Source of the DNA: Shewanella mangrovi
GTDB lineage: Bacteria; Pseudomonadota; Gammaproteobacteria; Enterobacterales; Shewanellaceae
Assembly: GCF_000753795.1 (NCBI RefSeq)
Contig: NZ_JPEO01000008.1
Coordinates: 1-64,000 of the forward strand
Reading direction: 5' to 3'
Length of the DNA: 64,000 nucleotides
Of the stretch, positions 38,411-48,809 are shown piece by piece (position 1 is the first letter of the stretch; each line of letters begins with the position of its first letter). Below the pieces are notes generated by a model. It had not been told where the DNA came from and searched no databases. It saw only the letters and a program-made list of their open reading frames with translations. Position numbers and translations under genes: made by a program.

Positions 38411-39847
38411 ATGCTGTGGTTTTTACTCTGCGTGGGGCTGCTAATCGGCGGCTATTTCATCTACGGAACATTTGTTGAAAAGGTATTTGGCATCAATAAA
38501 GGCCGCCAAACACCAGCTTATGCTCAAAATGACGGCGTCGACTATGTGCCGATGTCAAAATCAAAAGTCTATCTAATCCAACTGCTGAACATCGCAGGTG
38601 TGGGCCCAATCTTTGGTCCTATTCTCGGTGCTATGTACGGTCCATCAGCGATGCTGTGGATTGTCATCGGTTGTATCTTTGCTGGTGCTGTGCACGATTA
38701 TTTCTCTGGCATGTTGTCAGTACGTAATGGTGGCCAATCGGTACCAAATCTTGCCGGTAAATACCTAGGTAAGAGCGCGAAAAACTTTATGAACATTTTC
38801 GCACTGGTACTGCTGCTGTTAGTGGGTGTGGTGTTTATCTCGGCCCCTGCAGGTTTGCTGGGTAAACTTACAGGCATGAGCGTTACCATGTTCGTTGGTA
38901 TCATCTTCGTCTACTACCTGATTGCAACCATCGTACCTGTCGACAAAATTATCGGCCGCTTGTATCCATTCTTTGGTGCATTGCTGCTGTTTATGTCTGT
39001 CGGTTTGACTATCGCGATTGTGGTATCAGATCAGCATTCACTGTTAGCTGGATTTGGTCCTGCTGACTTCCTGAAAAACCTCAATCCAAAAGATGCGCCA
39101 CTGTGGCCAGCACTGTTTATCACCATCGCTTGTGGTGCCATCTCTGGCTTCCATGCCACTCAGTCTCCACTGATGGCACGTTGTGTAGAAAATGAATCGA
39201 ACGGTCGCTTCGTATTCTATGGTGCAATGATTGGTGAAGGTGTGATTGCGCTGATCTGGTGTGCGATTGCCCTGTCTTTCTTCGACGGTGTACAAGGTCT
39301 GAGCGAAGGTATGAATGGCAACCCTGCCAACGTTGTTTACGCTGCATCTACCGGGCTGTTAGGTACCGTGGGTGGCTTTATGGCGGTGCTGGGCGTTATC
39401 GTATTGCCAATCACTTCAGGTGATACTGCATTCCGCTCTGCTCGCTTGATTCTGGCTGAATACTTCAACATGCCTCAGGTGAAAATTAGCAAGCGTTTGC
39501 TGCTGGCACTACCACTGTTTGTACTGGGTGCGATTCTTACTCAGGTAGACTTCGGTATCATCTGGCGCTACTTCGGTGTGGCAAACCAAGCAACTGCAGT
39601 AATGATGCTGTGGACTGCTGCGGCCTACCTGATGCGTACTAACAAGCTGCACTGGATTTGTACAATCCCAGCGATGTTCATGACTGCCGTGGTGTTTAGC
39701 TTCCTGCTGAATTCACAAACACTGGGTGCTGGCTTGCCAATGACTGTGTCGACCATTGCGGGTATCGTAATTACCGCGGTCGTGACCGCTATGGTGTTCT
39801 ATATCAGCAAAGGCAAAGACGCCGCTATCAGTGCTGAAGAAGCCTAA
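38411..39847 (+). CDS. CstA-family transporter, short form
   Basis: A 478-residue polytopic inner-membrane protein of the carbon-starvation CstA family, whose E. coli members CstA and BtsT take up pyruvate and have been linked to peptides. The N-terminal signature is clear (GYFIYGTFVEKVFGIN, DGVDYVPMSKSKVYLIQLLNIAGVGPIFGPILGAMYGPSAMLWI, VHDYFSGMLSVRNGGQS), as is SGFHATQSPLMARC. It is much shorter than E. coli CstA/BtsT (about 700), lacking their extra C-terminal region. GGGGGAG lies upstream of the ATG. Adjacent btsSR-like genes and a LytTR repeat array imply control by that two-component system; pyruvate is an inferred substrate. Confidence 0.9.
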   Translation: MLWFLLCVGLLIGGYFIYGTFVEKVFGINKGRQTPAYAQNDGVDYVPMSKSKVYLIQLLNIAGVGPIFGPILGAMYGPSAMLWIVIGCIFAGAVHDYFSGMLSVRNGGQSVPNLAGKYLGKSAKNFMNIFALVLLLLVGVVFISAPAGLLGKLTGMSVTMFVGIIFVYYLIATIVPVDKIIGRLYPFFGALLLFMSVGLTIAIVVSDQHSLLAGFGPADFLKNLNPKDAPLWPALFITIACGAISGFHATQSPLMARCVENESNGRFVFYGAMIGEGVIALIWCAIALSFFDGVQGLSEGMNGNPANVVYAASTGLLGTVGGFMAVLGVIVLPITSGDTAFRSARLILAEYFNMPQVKISKRLLLALPLFVLGAILTQVDFGIIWRYFGVANQATAVMMLWTAAAYLMRTNKLHWICTIPAMFMTAVVFSFLLNSQTLGAGLPMTVSTIAGIVITAVVTAMVFYISKGKDAAISAEEA

Positions 39848-39876
39848 CGTTAAATAAATAAGATAGTATTTGAGTG

Positions 39877-39905
39877 AAAAGCCAGTCGAAAGACTGGCTT
39901 TTTTT
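39877..39905 (+). terminator. Terminator of the CstA-family gene
   Basis: Stem AAGCCAGTC/GACTGGCTT with a GAAA loop and a run of seven T, 30 bases after the stop. Confidence 0.9.
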
Positions 39906-39955
39906 GTTGTGTGAAAATCCCCCACAACATCACCTTGCACACAGAATAAATATGG

Positions 39956-39976
39956 TTGCTATTAAAAACATAGCAA
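39956..39976 (+). promoter_or_regulatory. Upstream half-palindrome of the HxlR operator region
   Basis: TTGCTAT and ATAGCAA flank seven bases. The arms repeat the core TTGCTAT of the larger palindrome 34 bases downstream, suggesting a second site for the same regulator. Confidence 0.55.
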
Positions 39977-39995
39977 TTTCACGAACGCTATTGTA

Positions 39996-40024
39996 CTCTT
40001 TGCTATTAAATTAATAGCAAAGAG
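39996..40024 (+). promoter_or_regulatory. Perfect palindromic operator before the HxlR gene
   Basis: Two perfect 14-base arms (CTCTTTGCTATTAA and its complement) flank a single A, ending six bases before the ATG. The position suggests autoregulation by the HxlR dimer, possibly blocking both transcription and ribosome access. Confidence 0.75.
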
Positions 40025-40030
40025 TGAGTT

Positions 40031-40375
40031 ATGGCTAACTTCCCACATCCTGGTAAGCCAGTTCGCGGTTCAGAGAGCGGCAATCCCATTATGGCGCTTT
40101 TTGATTTGCTCGGGCGACGCTGGGCAATGGGCGTACTCTGGCAGTTATGCAGTGGAGGCCCATGCACGTTTCGCGAACTACAGAATCGCTGTGAATCTAT
40201 ATCCCCTGCCGTTTTAAACTCAAGACTAAGTGAATTAAGAGCTGCGAGACTGGTTGAACGAGGGGGCGACGGCTATCAACCCACCGAGTTAGGCGAGCAA
40301 ATCATTGCCGCTATTCATCCGTTAAAAGCACTTTCGGAACAATGGAGTAAAGACCTTAACAGTGCTGAAGACTAG
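40031..40375 (+). CDS. HxlR-family transcriptional regulator
   Basis: A 114-residue winged helix-turn-helix protein of the HxlR family. The signature GRRWAMGVLWQLCSGGPCTFRELQNRCESISPAVLNSRL (shown in part) and LVERGGDGYQPTELGEQI cover the recognition helix and wing. Several cysteines (residues around 36-55) could be redox-sensing, as in HypR/YodB types; that is inference. Palindromic sites sharing TTGCTAT lie upstream. The next gene is a YciI-like pseudogene, its likely target. Confidence 0.92.
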   Translation: MANFPHPGKPVRGSESGNPIMALFDLLGRRWAMGVLWQLCSGGPCTFRELQNRCESISPAVLNSRLSELRAARLVERGGDGYQPTELGEQIIAAIHPLKALSEQWSKDLNSAED

Positions 40376-40428
40376 CTATTCAGCATATTACTGACCAGCA
40401 GTAAGATCATCCTCATCAAGGAAACAAC

Positions 40429-40716
40429 ATGTATATCGTCTCGTTACACTACCTAACCGAGCACTCAGAAGTAGATAAGTTCTTAGTTGCACACCGCGAA
40501 TATCTGGATACCCACTATCAAAAAGGTCACTTTATTGCTTCCGGTGGCAAAGTGCCGTGAACTGACGGCATCATACTCGCCATTGCATCAAATCGTACCG
40601 AACTGGACGCGATATTAAACAGCGACCCGTTTATCATCCATCAAGTTGCCAGTTATGAGGTGACAGAGTTCGTTACAAGTAAAATGGTGCCGGAACTTGT
40701 GCCCTTGCTTCAGTAG
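40429..40716 (+). pseudogene. YciI-family protein gene interrupted by an in-frame TGA
   Basis: The reading frame gives MYIVSLHYLTEHSEVDKFLV, AHREYLDTHYQKGHFIASGG and KVP, then TGA at codon 44 (40558-40560), then continues in the same frame with TDGIILAIASNRTELDAIL through QVASYEVTEFV to TAG at 40714. Both halves match the YciI fold, and the stop replaces the residue usually Arg in the SGPxxPRTGG region, consistent with a CGA-to-TGA change. AAGGAAACAAC precedes the ATG. It lies 54 bp after the HxlR gene, a common pairing. Either a recent nonsense mutation or a sequencing error. Confidence 0.75.
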
Positions 40717-40860
40717 AGTGAAGTAACGACATCGCCCATTTTCGTGACACCACAGCCAAGGTGTTGAGATGCATGCTCCCCCTGAATGAAGGTCAGTTTT
40801 CAAAGTACTAGGTGGAATGTTAACGGGGTTGGAACCTGATGAACTCTATCGCAAGAGTTG

Positions 40861-41307
40861 CTACTTGTGACTGAAAGTTTCGTCAGAATGCGCCTGTTCC
40901 AATGGGAACTCACTTATCTGTCGTCGAAGTGCCAAATCGTCTGTCTGCTTTGCATAATGATTCGCTTCTTCACAAAAGGCATATGCAGTTTCCGGTGCCG
41001 CGAGCACCGAATACCGTTCCGCTAAAGCAAAACAGATGGACGCTAGATAATCTGTAGCATGAAGCTCTTTAGCTAATGCTAAGGCCCTTAGGTATATCTC
41101 AATAGCTGCAGCGTCGTTGCTAGTAAAGTCAGCAACAGTTTCCCAAAGAAATGGATGATCCTGCCCTGAAGCGGCTACAGACTCCGCATATTCTCGCAAC
41201 TCATTGTACAAACGCCACTCTTGCTGTTTGTCCTCAATCGCCGCGGCAGTAACGAGGTCATGGGACATAAGCAATACGGTCTCATAAACGTCAGAAGGAA
41301 TTTTCAT
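40861..41307 (-). CDS. Uncharacterised TPR-like protein
   Basis: I do not recognise this 148-residue protein. It is soluble, acidic and predicted helical, with helix-turn-helix pairs of TPR style (AAAIEIYLRALALAKELHAT, YLASICFALAERYSVLAAPETAYAFCEEANHYA). No signal peptide or catalytic motif is visible. It stands alone between the YciI pseudogene and siroheme synthase, with a 116-bp upstream spacer. A protein-binding role is only a guess. Confidence 0.65.
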   Translation of the reverse strand: MKIPSDVYETVLLMSHDLVTAAAIEDKQQEWRLYNELREYAESVAASGQDHPFLWETVADFTSNDAAAIEIYLRALALAKELHATDYLASICFALAERYSVLAAPETAYAFCEEANHYAKQTDDLALRRQISEFPLEQAHSDETFSHK

Positions 41308-41423
41308 ACTCTTTATATTCGCCGTGTGGCTTTTGGTAAGGTTGTGATTGTTAGAGGGACAATGTCCTTTTGTTGAGAAAAGAATTCGCGTTTTGGGCTA
41401 GAAAGTTTGAAAGATAAGTTTGC

Positions 41424-42335
41424 TTAAATAGCGCCTGGGCGCAAATGTTTAGCAAATGGAAATGCGATTTTAAGGCGTTCAACTTCTGCGACAGGTAGCA
41501 CCAAAAGCAGACGCTGGCCAATCTCCCATGCCTTTAATAGCTCACTGTTAGACAACATCTCCAGACGCTCAGCATCTCGCCGCATCAGCTCAGCTATAGC
41601 TGGCGGAATATCATCAATACTCACCACAGCATCAATACGCTGCAACAATGGCAAAGCCGCTAATGGCAAAAATTCTGCAGGACAATTATCGGCCAGCAAG
41701 AGCAGTTCACCATGCTCAATATCGTTGGCAAAACTCTGTTGATATTTTTGCAGCGTATGCCCGTTAAATTGCTCACCATTCAGCGCGAAAAAACGCTCCC
41801 AGAACCGACGGCGCTCAGGGCCAGTAGTGAGACGTTGCTGCACTTCGCTGCGCTTACTGGCAATGAAATCAAATAACGGGGTAAGACTCGCAGGTAACAT
41901 GGCTTCAAGTTTAGCTCTTACGTCACGAGCAAATACTGGCGCAGCGCCCGCCGTGCTGATCGCCACAATCAAACGCCCACGATCCACAATAGAGGGTGTA
42001 ATAAAATCACATGCGGCAGGCGTATCCACAACATTCACCATGGCTCCCGCCTCTTTAGCCTGCACTGCGAGCTGCAGATTAAGACTCTGATTGGCAGTGG
42101 CAATATAAACTAAGTCTCGATGCTGCAGATCTGCATCAACCACAGCACGTTGCTGCAATGTAATACGTTCAGCGCGTGCATAGTCGAGTATGCCACCACA
42201 GACCTCTGGAGCCACGACCTCAATCGAAGCTTCGGTACGGCTGAGTAGATCTAACTTGCGACAAGCAACCTCCCCAGCCCCGACAATAAGTACATTTAGG
42301 CGCTGAGTGTTGAGAAATAGTGGGAAGTATTGCAT
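41424..42335 (-). CDS. Siroheme synthase (precorrin-2 dehydrogenase/ferrochelatase, CysG N-terminal type)
   Basis: Oxidises precorrin-2 with NAD+ and inserts iron to make sirohaem for sulfite and nitrite reductases. The 303-residue protein corresponds to the N-terminal half of CysG: MQYFPLFLNTQRLNVLIVGAG (Rossmann GAGEVACRK), TPAACDFITPSIVDRG and IAISTAGAAPVFARDVR-like segments. The uroporphyrinogen methyltransferase half is absent, so a separate cobA-type gene is needed. The ATG at 42335 shares a base with the TGA of the rhodanese gene, so the pair is translationally coupled. Confidence 0.9.
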   Translation of the reverse strand: MQYFPLFLNTQRLNVLIVGAGEVACRKLDLLSRTEASIEVVAPEVCGGILDYARAERITLQQRAVVDADLQHRDLVYIATANQSLNLQLAVQAKEAGAMVNVVDTPAACDFITPSIVDRGRLIVAISTAGAAPVFARDVRAKLEAMLPASLTPLFDFIASKRSEVQQRLTTGPERRRFWERFFALNGEQFNGHTLQKYQQSFANDIEHGELLLLADNCPAEFLPLAALPLLQRIDAVVSIDDIPPAIAELMRRDAERLEMLSNSELLKAWEIGQRLLLVLPVAEVERLKIAFPFAKHLRPGAI

Positions 42336-42697
42336 CAATCCGTTACCAAAGGACGCTGCTGTTCACACCAACCGCGATAGCCACCTGCTAATGAAAGTAC
42401 TTTAGAATACCCCATGAGTTGTAAGTTATGGCAGCTTAGTGCTGAGCGGAAACCACCGCCGCAATAGAGTACAAGCGGCGTCGTTTTATCCGGGAATCGC
42501 AGTTCAATGTCCCGCTCAATAATGCCCCTACCCATGTGAGTGGCATCGGGGAGGTGATCCAATTGCCACTCGTGATCTTCACGGACATCGATAAGCGTCC
42601 ACGCGAAGGGCGTTTGCCAATAGTCGTCGGCGGATATTTCGGTGATATTGGGAAGAATCGCTTCGACAAGTGCAAGAAAGCCGGGACTATGCTGCAT
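42335..42697 (-). CDS. Single-domain rhodanese-like protein
   Basis: A 120-residue sulfurtransferase-type domain. It shows DVREDHEWQLDHLPDATHMG and the active-site loop CGGGFRSA with the catalytic cysteine, so it may carry persulfide sulfur. GGAGCC is upstream of the ATG. Its stop overlaps the start of siroheme synthase. Coupling to sirohaem synthesis suggests a link to sulfur assimilation, but its acceptor is unknown. Confidence 0.9.
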   Translation of the reverse strand: MQHSPGFLALVEAILPNITEISADDYWQTPFAWTLIDVREDHEWQLDHLPDATHMGRGIIERDIELRFPDKTTPLVLYCGGGFRSALSCHNLQLMGYSKVLSLAGGYRGWCEQQRPLVTD

Positions 42698-42720
42698 AAA
42701 GGCTCCAAAGAGTGTGAGTA

Positions 42721-43041
42721 TTAGCCATGATGGGATTCACAACGCTCAGCGCTGCAATTCCAACACAATTCAAAACTGGCGTCATTGTACTCGTGACACT
42801 GTACACACTGCCATTGGGGTTGTTCAACCTGTAACGCGGCTAACGCTTGTTGCGCTTGATCTAGTTGGCTATCAAGTACCCAAAGCTGCACGCTTTGTGC
42901 ATCAACAGGCAATTCTCCTACACCGCCCATCAGCGCCTCGCCACGCAGTTCAACTTCAATACCACTGGCTTCTAGCATGCCTTTCCAAGTATGTGCCTGC
43001 AGTAAATTGCCTCCAGCAACCAACACTTTTCTCTGTTCCAT
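42721..43041 (-). CDS. DUF2007 protein with C-terminal zinc ribbon
   Basis: A 106-residue protein. Residues 1-75 match the DUF2007 'putative signal transducing protein' pattern (AHTWKGMLEASGIEVELRGE, GELPVDAQSVQLWVLDSQLDQA), and the C-terminus is a CxxC zinc ribbon (CVQCHEYNDASFELCWNC). It lies 23 bp upstream of the rhodanese gene and is likely cotranscribed with it and siroheme synthase. Function unknown. Confidence 0.8.
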   Translation of the reverse strand: MEQRKVLVAGGNLLQAHTWKGMLEASGIEVELRGEALMGGVGELPVDAQSVQLWVLDSQLDQAQQALAALQVEQPQWQCVQCHEYNDASFELCWNCSAERCESHHG

Positions 43042-43217
43042 GTACTGCTCTACTCCACCTGTAACTGCTTGAATAAGATGTCAGGAATCACCTTTAGTGA
43101 CAACTCGGCGTTTTTGCTCACCACATGCTACAGCCAAAAAATGAACAGTGTCGAGGGATACTCCACAGAAAATTTACTTTTCATCAACAATTCATAATGG
43201 ACTTTAGGCTAATACAG

Positions 43218-43249
43218 AAAAAAAAAGCCACCGCAATGGGTGGCTTTTT
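43218..43249 (-). terminator. Terminator of the yajC-secD-secF operon
   Basis: Stem AGCCACC/GGTGGCT with a six-base loop, and a long T-run on the minus strand, 18 bases beyond the secF stop. Confidence 0.88.
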
Positions 43250-43266
43250 CTCAGCTCAACATTCGA

Positions 43267-44214
43267 TTAAGGCATCATACTCGGCTGATCGGCGCCTTCT
43301 TTCTCAATCTGTACAGGCATCATATGTTCGCGGTTAATACCGAGGCGAATAGCCAAGAAACTCGCAACATAGATAGATGAGTATGTACCCACCACGATAC
43401 CCATCAGCAATGCCGTAGCAAAACCGTGGATCATCGAACCGCCTTTCAGATAAAGGGCAACAACCGTAATCAAAGTAGTACCAGTGGTGATAACTGTACG
43501 ACTCATTGTCTGCGTGATGGAAGCATTGACCACTTCACGAGGCTCGGCTTTACGCATCTTAAGGAAGTTCTCACGAATACGGTCAAATACTACGATGGTA
43601 TCGTTGAGAGAGTAACCAACCACGGTCAGCACACCCGCCAACACGGTTAAGTCAAACTCCAACTGCAGTACTGAGAACAAACCCAAGGTCACAATGACGT
43701 CGTGCGCCAATGCGGCAACTGCCCCCAATGACAAACGCCACTCAAAGCGAAATGCCACGTAAAGCAGAATACAGATCAGTGCCACCAGCACTGCCATACC
43801 GCCTTGTTCAGCGAGTTCTTGACCTACTTGTGGACCAACAAACTCAACACTCTTTCTTTCAACCTGAGGATCTTGCTTTTCCGCAGCTGCCATCACCAGT
43901 TTTACTTGGTCATCGCTTTTAGTCCCTTGTTGAGTCTGCAAACGTACCACCACGTCGCGGCTCGAACCAAAGTTCTGCACGATTGCGCTCTCAGTAGGAC
44001 CGTCAGCCAAAAGATCACGCAGAGAATTCAAATCCGCTGGTTTACTGAAGTTCAGCACTACCGAAGTACCACCAGTAAAATCCAAACCCCAGTTGATGCC
44101 TTTGGTGCCCAAAGAGACAAATGAGGCAATCACCAGAATCATTGACATGATACTGATAGGTACCGCATGACGCAGGAAGTTAACCGAATTTTTAAAATTT
44201 AAAATCTGTAACAT
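43267..44214 (-). CDS. secF: Protein translocase subunit SecF
   Basis: RND-family membrane component that, with SecD and YajC, uses proton motive force to aid late steps of Sec export. The protein has six transmembrane helices around one periplasmic domain. Signatures: GINWGLDFTGGTSVVLNF near the N-terminus, VVGYSLNDTIVVFDRIREN and the TM6 region GTYSSIYVASFLAIRLG. The start at 44214 (MLQILNFKN, 315 residues) is preferred because AAGGGGA lies nine bases upstream; the ATG three codons earlier would abut it. It begins about 15 bp after secD. Confidence 0.95.
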   Translation of the reverse strand: MLQILNFKNSVNFLRHAVPISIMSMILVIASFVSLGTKGINWGLDFTGGTSVVLNFSKPADLNSLRDLLADGPTESAIVQNFGSSRDVVVRLQTQQGTKSDDQVKLVMAAAEKQDPQVERKSVEFVGPQVGQELAEQGGMAVLVALICILLYVAFRFEWRLSLGAVAALAHDVIVTLGLFSVLQLEFDLTVLAGVLTVVGYSLNDTIVVFDRIRENFLKMRKAEPREVVNASITQTMSRTVITTGTTLITVVALYLKGGSMIHGFATALLMGIVVGTYSSIYVASFLAIRLGINREHMMPVQIEKEGADQPSMMP

Positions 44215-44228
44215 CGTCGGCATTCCCC

Positions 44229-46082
44229 TTAAATTGACAACTTCTTAAGACGCTTGCCGCCCCACAACGCGTTAACTACCGCGCGGGTTCCCACAATCGC
44301 AGTGAACATTGAGGTCAAGATACCGATCATCAGCGTTACCGCGAAGCCTTTAATCGCACCGGTACCAACAGCAAACAGGATCAATGCCGTGATAAAGGTG
44401 GTGATGTTAGCATCAGCAATGGTCGAGAATGCGTTAGCGTAACCTTCATGGATTGCTTGCTGGATAGAACGACCCGCACGCAATTCTTCACGAATACGTT
44501 CGTAAATCAGCACATTTCCATCCACAGCCATACCGACAGTCAGCACCATACCTGCAATACCAGGCAAGGTAAGTACCGCCCCCGGGATCATAGACATAAC
44601 CCCAACGACCATGATCAAGTTAAAGGACAGTGCTAAGTTTGCGATGAAACCGAACGCTCGGTAATAAACCATCATAAACAACAGCACAACTGCCATACCC
44701 CAGATCATAGCTTGCAGACCGTTCTGAATGTTCTCAGCACCAAGGCTAGGACCAATCGTACGTTCTTCCACAATTGATACTGGCGCGATCAAAGCACCCG
44801 CTCTCAGCAGCAATGCTAAGTTTTGTGATTCGCTATGGGTAAGACCGGTAATCACGAAGTTACGACCGAGTCGCGCCTGAATGGTCGCTACAGAGATCAC
44901 TTCTTCTACCTTGCTCATCTTTACAGTGCCATCAGGATTACGCTGACCACTATCTTTATATTCAATGAACAAAGTCGCCATCGGCTTACCGATGTTGTCC
45001 TTAGTAACATTAGAGAAGATGTTACCGCCTTTCGCATCTAGGTTGATGCTGACTTGTGGACGGCTGTACTGGTCAAATGATGGTTGTGCTCCGGTAATAT
45101 GATCACCCGTTAACATTACATCTTTATTCAGGACAACTTCACCACCCTCACGGCGTTTATACACTTCTGAAGTTGCTGGCAGACGACCCGCTTTGGCATT
45201 TTGCAGATCCGTTTTCTGATCCACCATGTGGAATTCGATTGACGCAGTCGCGCCCAAAATCTCTTTCGCACGTGCAGTGTCTTGTACCCCTGGCAGTTCA
45301 ACGATAATGCGTTCAGCACCTTGACGTTGCACCACAGGCTCTGCCACACCCAACTCATTCACACGGTTACGAATGGTAGTGATGTTTTGCGTCAGTGCGT
45401 CTTCCTTAATCTGCTTCAGATAAGGCTCGCTCATTGTTGCCAACAGCTTGAAGTTTTCGCCTTCAGATGCATCAGCAAACACCATCTCGTTGTTAGCACG
45501 CGTTTTTAAAAATGCTTCAGCCTGAGCCACACTGTCAGCATCACGGAAGTGAATTTCAATACCTTTTGGCGTCACTTTAACGCCAGAGTAACGAATTCGC
45601 TCCTCACGCAATTGTGAGCGGAAATCAGCAATTTTGGCTTCTTCCATTTTGCGAATCGCTTCGCTCATGTCGACTTCCATCAGGAAGTGCACGCCACCGC
45701 GCAAGTCAAGCCCCAGCTTCATCGGTGAACCACCGACATCTTCCAGCCATTTAGGAACGGCCGGCGCAAGGTTCAAAGCGACTGAATAACCATCGCCCAG
45801 TGCTTGTGCAATCGCTTCTTTGGCTAGCAGTTGCTCTTCGCCACTGTTAACACGCACCAATAGCTGACTATTTTCCAGCTCAGAACGCTTAACCTGAATG
45901 CCTTTACTGGCCAACAGATCGTTAACTTGTCGCTGAGTAGTTTCAGTAACAGTGGTACCACGAGTACCAACGACCTGTACTGCGTTGTCCTCACCAAAGA
46001 GGTTAGGCAGGGCATAGAAAGCTCCGATGGCGAGAATGACAATCACCATCAGATTTTTCCACATTGGATATTTATTTAACAC
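44229..46082 (-). CDS. secD: Protein translocase subunit SecD
   Basis: Partner of SecF. The 617-residue protein has an N-terminal anchor helix ([23 protein letters not shown]), a large periplasmic P1 domain (with [15 protein letters not shown] and [18 protein letters not shown]), and a C-terminal five-helix region ([34 protein letters not shown] motif). The start is GTG at 46082, with AGGGGGC about eight bases upstream. Confidence 0.97.
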   Translation of the reverse strand: MLNKYPMWKNLMVIVILAIGAFYALPNLFGEDNAVQVVGTRGTTVTETTQRQVNDLLASKGIQVKRSELENSQLLVRVNSGEEQLLAKEAIAQALGDGYSVALNLAPAVPKWLEDVGGSPMKLGLDLRGGVHFLMEVDMSEAIRKMEEAKIADFRSQLREERIRYSGVKVTPKGIEIHFRDADSVAQAEAFLKTRANNEMVFADASEGENFKLLATMSEPYLKQIKEDALTQNITTIRNRVNELGVAEPVVQRQGAERIIVELPGVQDTARAKEILGATASIEFHMVDQKTDLQNAKAGRLPATSEVYKRREGGEVVLNKDVMLTGDHITGAQPSFDQYSRPQVSINLDAKGGNIFSNVTKDNIGKPMATLFIEYKDSGQRNPDGTVKMSKVEEVISVATIQARLGRNFVITGLTHSESQNLALLLRAGALIAPVSIVEERTIGPSLGAENIQNGLQAMIWGMAVVLLFMMVYYRAFGFIANLALSFNLIMVVGVMSMIPGAVLTLPGIAGMVLTVGMAVDGNVLIYERIREELRAGRSIQQAIHEGYANAFSTIADANITTFITALILFAVGTGAIKGFAVTLMIGILTSMFTAIVGTRAVVNALWGGKRLKKLSI

Positions 46083-46099
46083 GCCTTAGCCCCCTTGGC

Positions 46100-46432
46100 T
46101 TACAGCGACTGAATAGAGCCTTTTGGCAATACCGCCGCAATATAATCTTTCTTGATAGTAATCTGAGTGCTTTCGTTAAGATTGATCAGCACATAGTCAT
46201 TGTCTTCGGCGATTTTGGCGATTTTACCCACCAGACCACCGTTAGTGAGGATTTCATCCCCTTTAGACAGGGAAGACATCAGGTTTTTGTGCTCTTTTAC
46301 CCGCTTAGACTGTGGGCGGAAGATCATGAAGTAGAACACCAATCCCATCAGGATCAGCATAATCATCAGCTGGAAAGTACCACCAGATTGAGGTGCGCCA
46401 CCGGCGCTTGCATAGGCATTTGCGATAAACAT
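46100..46432 (-). CDS. yajC: Sec translocase accessory protein YajC
   Basis: A 110-residue single-span membrane protein found in complex with SecDF. One helix (LMIMLILMGLVFYFMIFRP) is followed by the conserved cytoplasmic segment QSKRVKEHKNLMSSLSKGDEILTNGGLVGKI. It sits between tgt and secD in the usual queA-tgt-yajC-secD-secF order. Confidence 0.97.
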   Translation of the reverse strand: MFIANAYASAGGAPQSGGTFQLMIMLILMGLVFYFMIFRPQSKRVKEHKNLMSSLSKGDEILTNGGLVGKIAKIAEDNDYVLINLNESTQITIKKDYIAAVLPKGSIQSL

Positions 46433-46458
46433 ACTTCTCTCTTCTTATTTCAGTAGAT

Positions 46459-47586
<1,128 letters not shown>

Positions 47587-47643
47587 TTACCTCGTCAGAG
47601 AAACAGTCTGACTTGTTGTGGGGACGTATCCCATCAGATTCAA

Positions 47644-47662
47644 GGGGAGCTTATCGCTCCCC
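47644..47662 (-). promoter_or_regulatory. Hairpin between queA and tgt
   Basis: A perfect 7-bp stem (GGGGAGC/GCTCCCC, five-base loop) lies midway in the queA-tgt spacer, about 60 bases before the tgt ATG. No T-run follows on the mRNA strand, so it is not a standard terminator; it may be a processing or stability element. Confidence 0.5.
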
Positions 47663-47704
47663 AACATTAATTCATTAAATAATGTGATTAGAATTGTACT
47701 TTGC

Positions 47705-48751
47705 TTAGTCGTTGGCTGTCGTTTGGCGAGTCACAAACATAGCATCGCCGTAACTGAAGAAACGGTAGCGCTGCGCTACAGCGTGATGATAAGCCTTGAT
47801 GACATGTTCATAACCAGCAAAAGCCGAAACCAACATAATCAAAGTGGATTCAGGTAAGTGGAAATTAGTAACCATCGCATCGATCACTTTCCACTGATAG
47901 CCAGGATAGATGAAGATATCGGTATCGCCACAGAAAGGTTTCAGCACGCCATCATTGAAAGTGGCAGCACTTTCCAGCGACCGTACAGAGGTAGTACCCA
48001 CCGCAATCACCCGTTTACCGGCGGCTTTAGTGGCATTGATAGCATCCACCACCTCTGCAGGCACATTGGCCCATTCAGAGTGCATATGGTGATTGAGCAC
48101 ATCATCTACCCGCACTGGTTGGAAGGTACCCGCGCCAACGTGCAATGTTACAAAGGCAATCTGCACGCCTTTGGCTTTTAATGCGGCTAAAATGCCTTCA
48201 TCAAAATGCAGCCCCGCAGTTGGTGCTGCGACTGCTCCAGGATTTTTGTTGTAAACCGTCTGATAACGCTCTTTATCGGCAGCTTCATCGGGACGGTCAA
48301 TATAGGGTGGCAGCGGCATATGACCGACATCATCCAGCATTGCTAAAATGGTACCGTCTTCCAGCAGCTCAAGCTCAAACAGCGCATCATGACGTGCGAC
48401 CATTTTTAAGCGATAACCACCATCAAGGATGATCTCACTGCCTTCTTTAGGTGACTTAGAGCTGCGAACGTGCGCCAACATGCGCTTCTCGTCCAACATC
48501 CGCTCCAGCAGGATTTCCAGCTTACCGCCAGAGGCCTTCTGCCCGAACACACGCGCAGGTACAACACGCGTGTTGTTGAACACCATCAGGTCACCTTCGT
48601 TGACCAGCTCAAGAATATCCGTGAAATGTTTGTCCTGCAGCGTACCGCTATTTCCGTCCAGCGTAAGGAGTCTGGACGCGCTACGTTCAGGCGTAGGAAA
48701 TTTCGCGATCAACTCTTCCGGAAGATCGAACGCAAAATCTGCAACTCGCAT
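47705..48751 (-). CDS. queA: S-adenosylmethionine:tRNA ribosyltransferase-isomerase
   Basis: Transfers and isomerises the ribosyl part of SAM onto preQ1-tRNA, giving epoxyqueuosine. The 348-residue protein begins [21 protein letters not shown], and contains [30 protein letters not shown] and [20 protein letters not shown], all diagnostic for QueA. Confidence 0.98.
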   Translation of the reverse strand: MRVADFAFDLPEELIAKFPTPERSASRLLTLDGNSGTLQDKHFTDILELVNEGDLMVFNNTRVVPARVFGQKASGGKLEILLERMLDEKRMLAHVRSSKSPKEGSEIILDGGYRLKMVARHDALFELELLEDGTILAMLDDVGHMPLPPYIDRPDEAADKERYQTVYNKNPGAVAAPTAGLHFDEGILAALKAKGVQIAFVTLHVGAGTFQPVRVDDVLNHHMHSEWANVPAEVVDAINATKAAGKRVIAVGTTSVRSLESAATFNDGVLKPFCGDTDIFIYPGYQWKVIDAMVTNFHLPESTLIMLVSAFAGYEHVIKAYHHAVAQRYRFFSYGDAMFVTRQTTAND

Positions 48752-48809
48752 GGGAATGCCTCTGAATAGCTTAAATCGGCGGCTAGTCTAGGGGCTTGAA
48801 AGGGGAAGA

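Noticed and set aside
40558..40560. In-frame TGA in the YciI gene as a selenocysteine codon
   Set aside because: The family has no cysteine there, the position fits an arginine codon, and no insertion hairpin follows.
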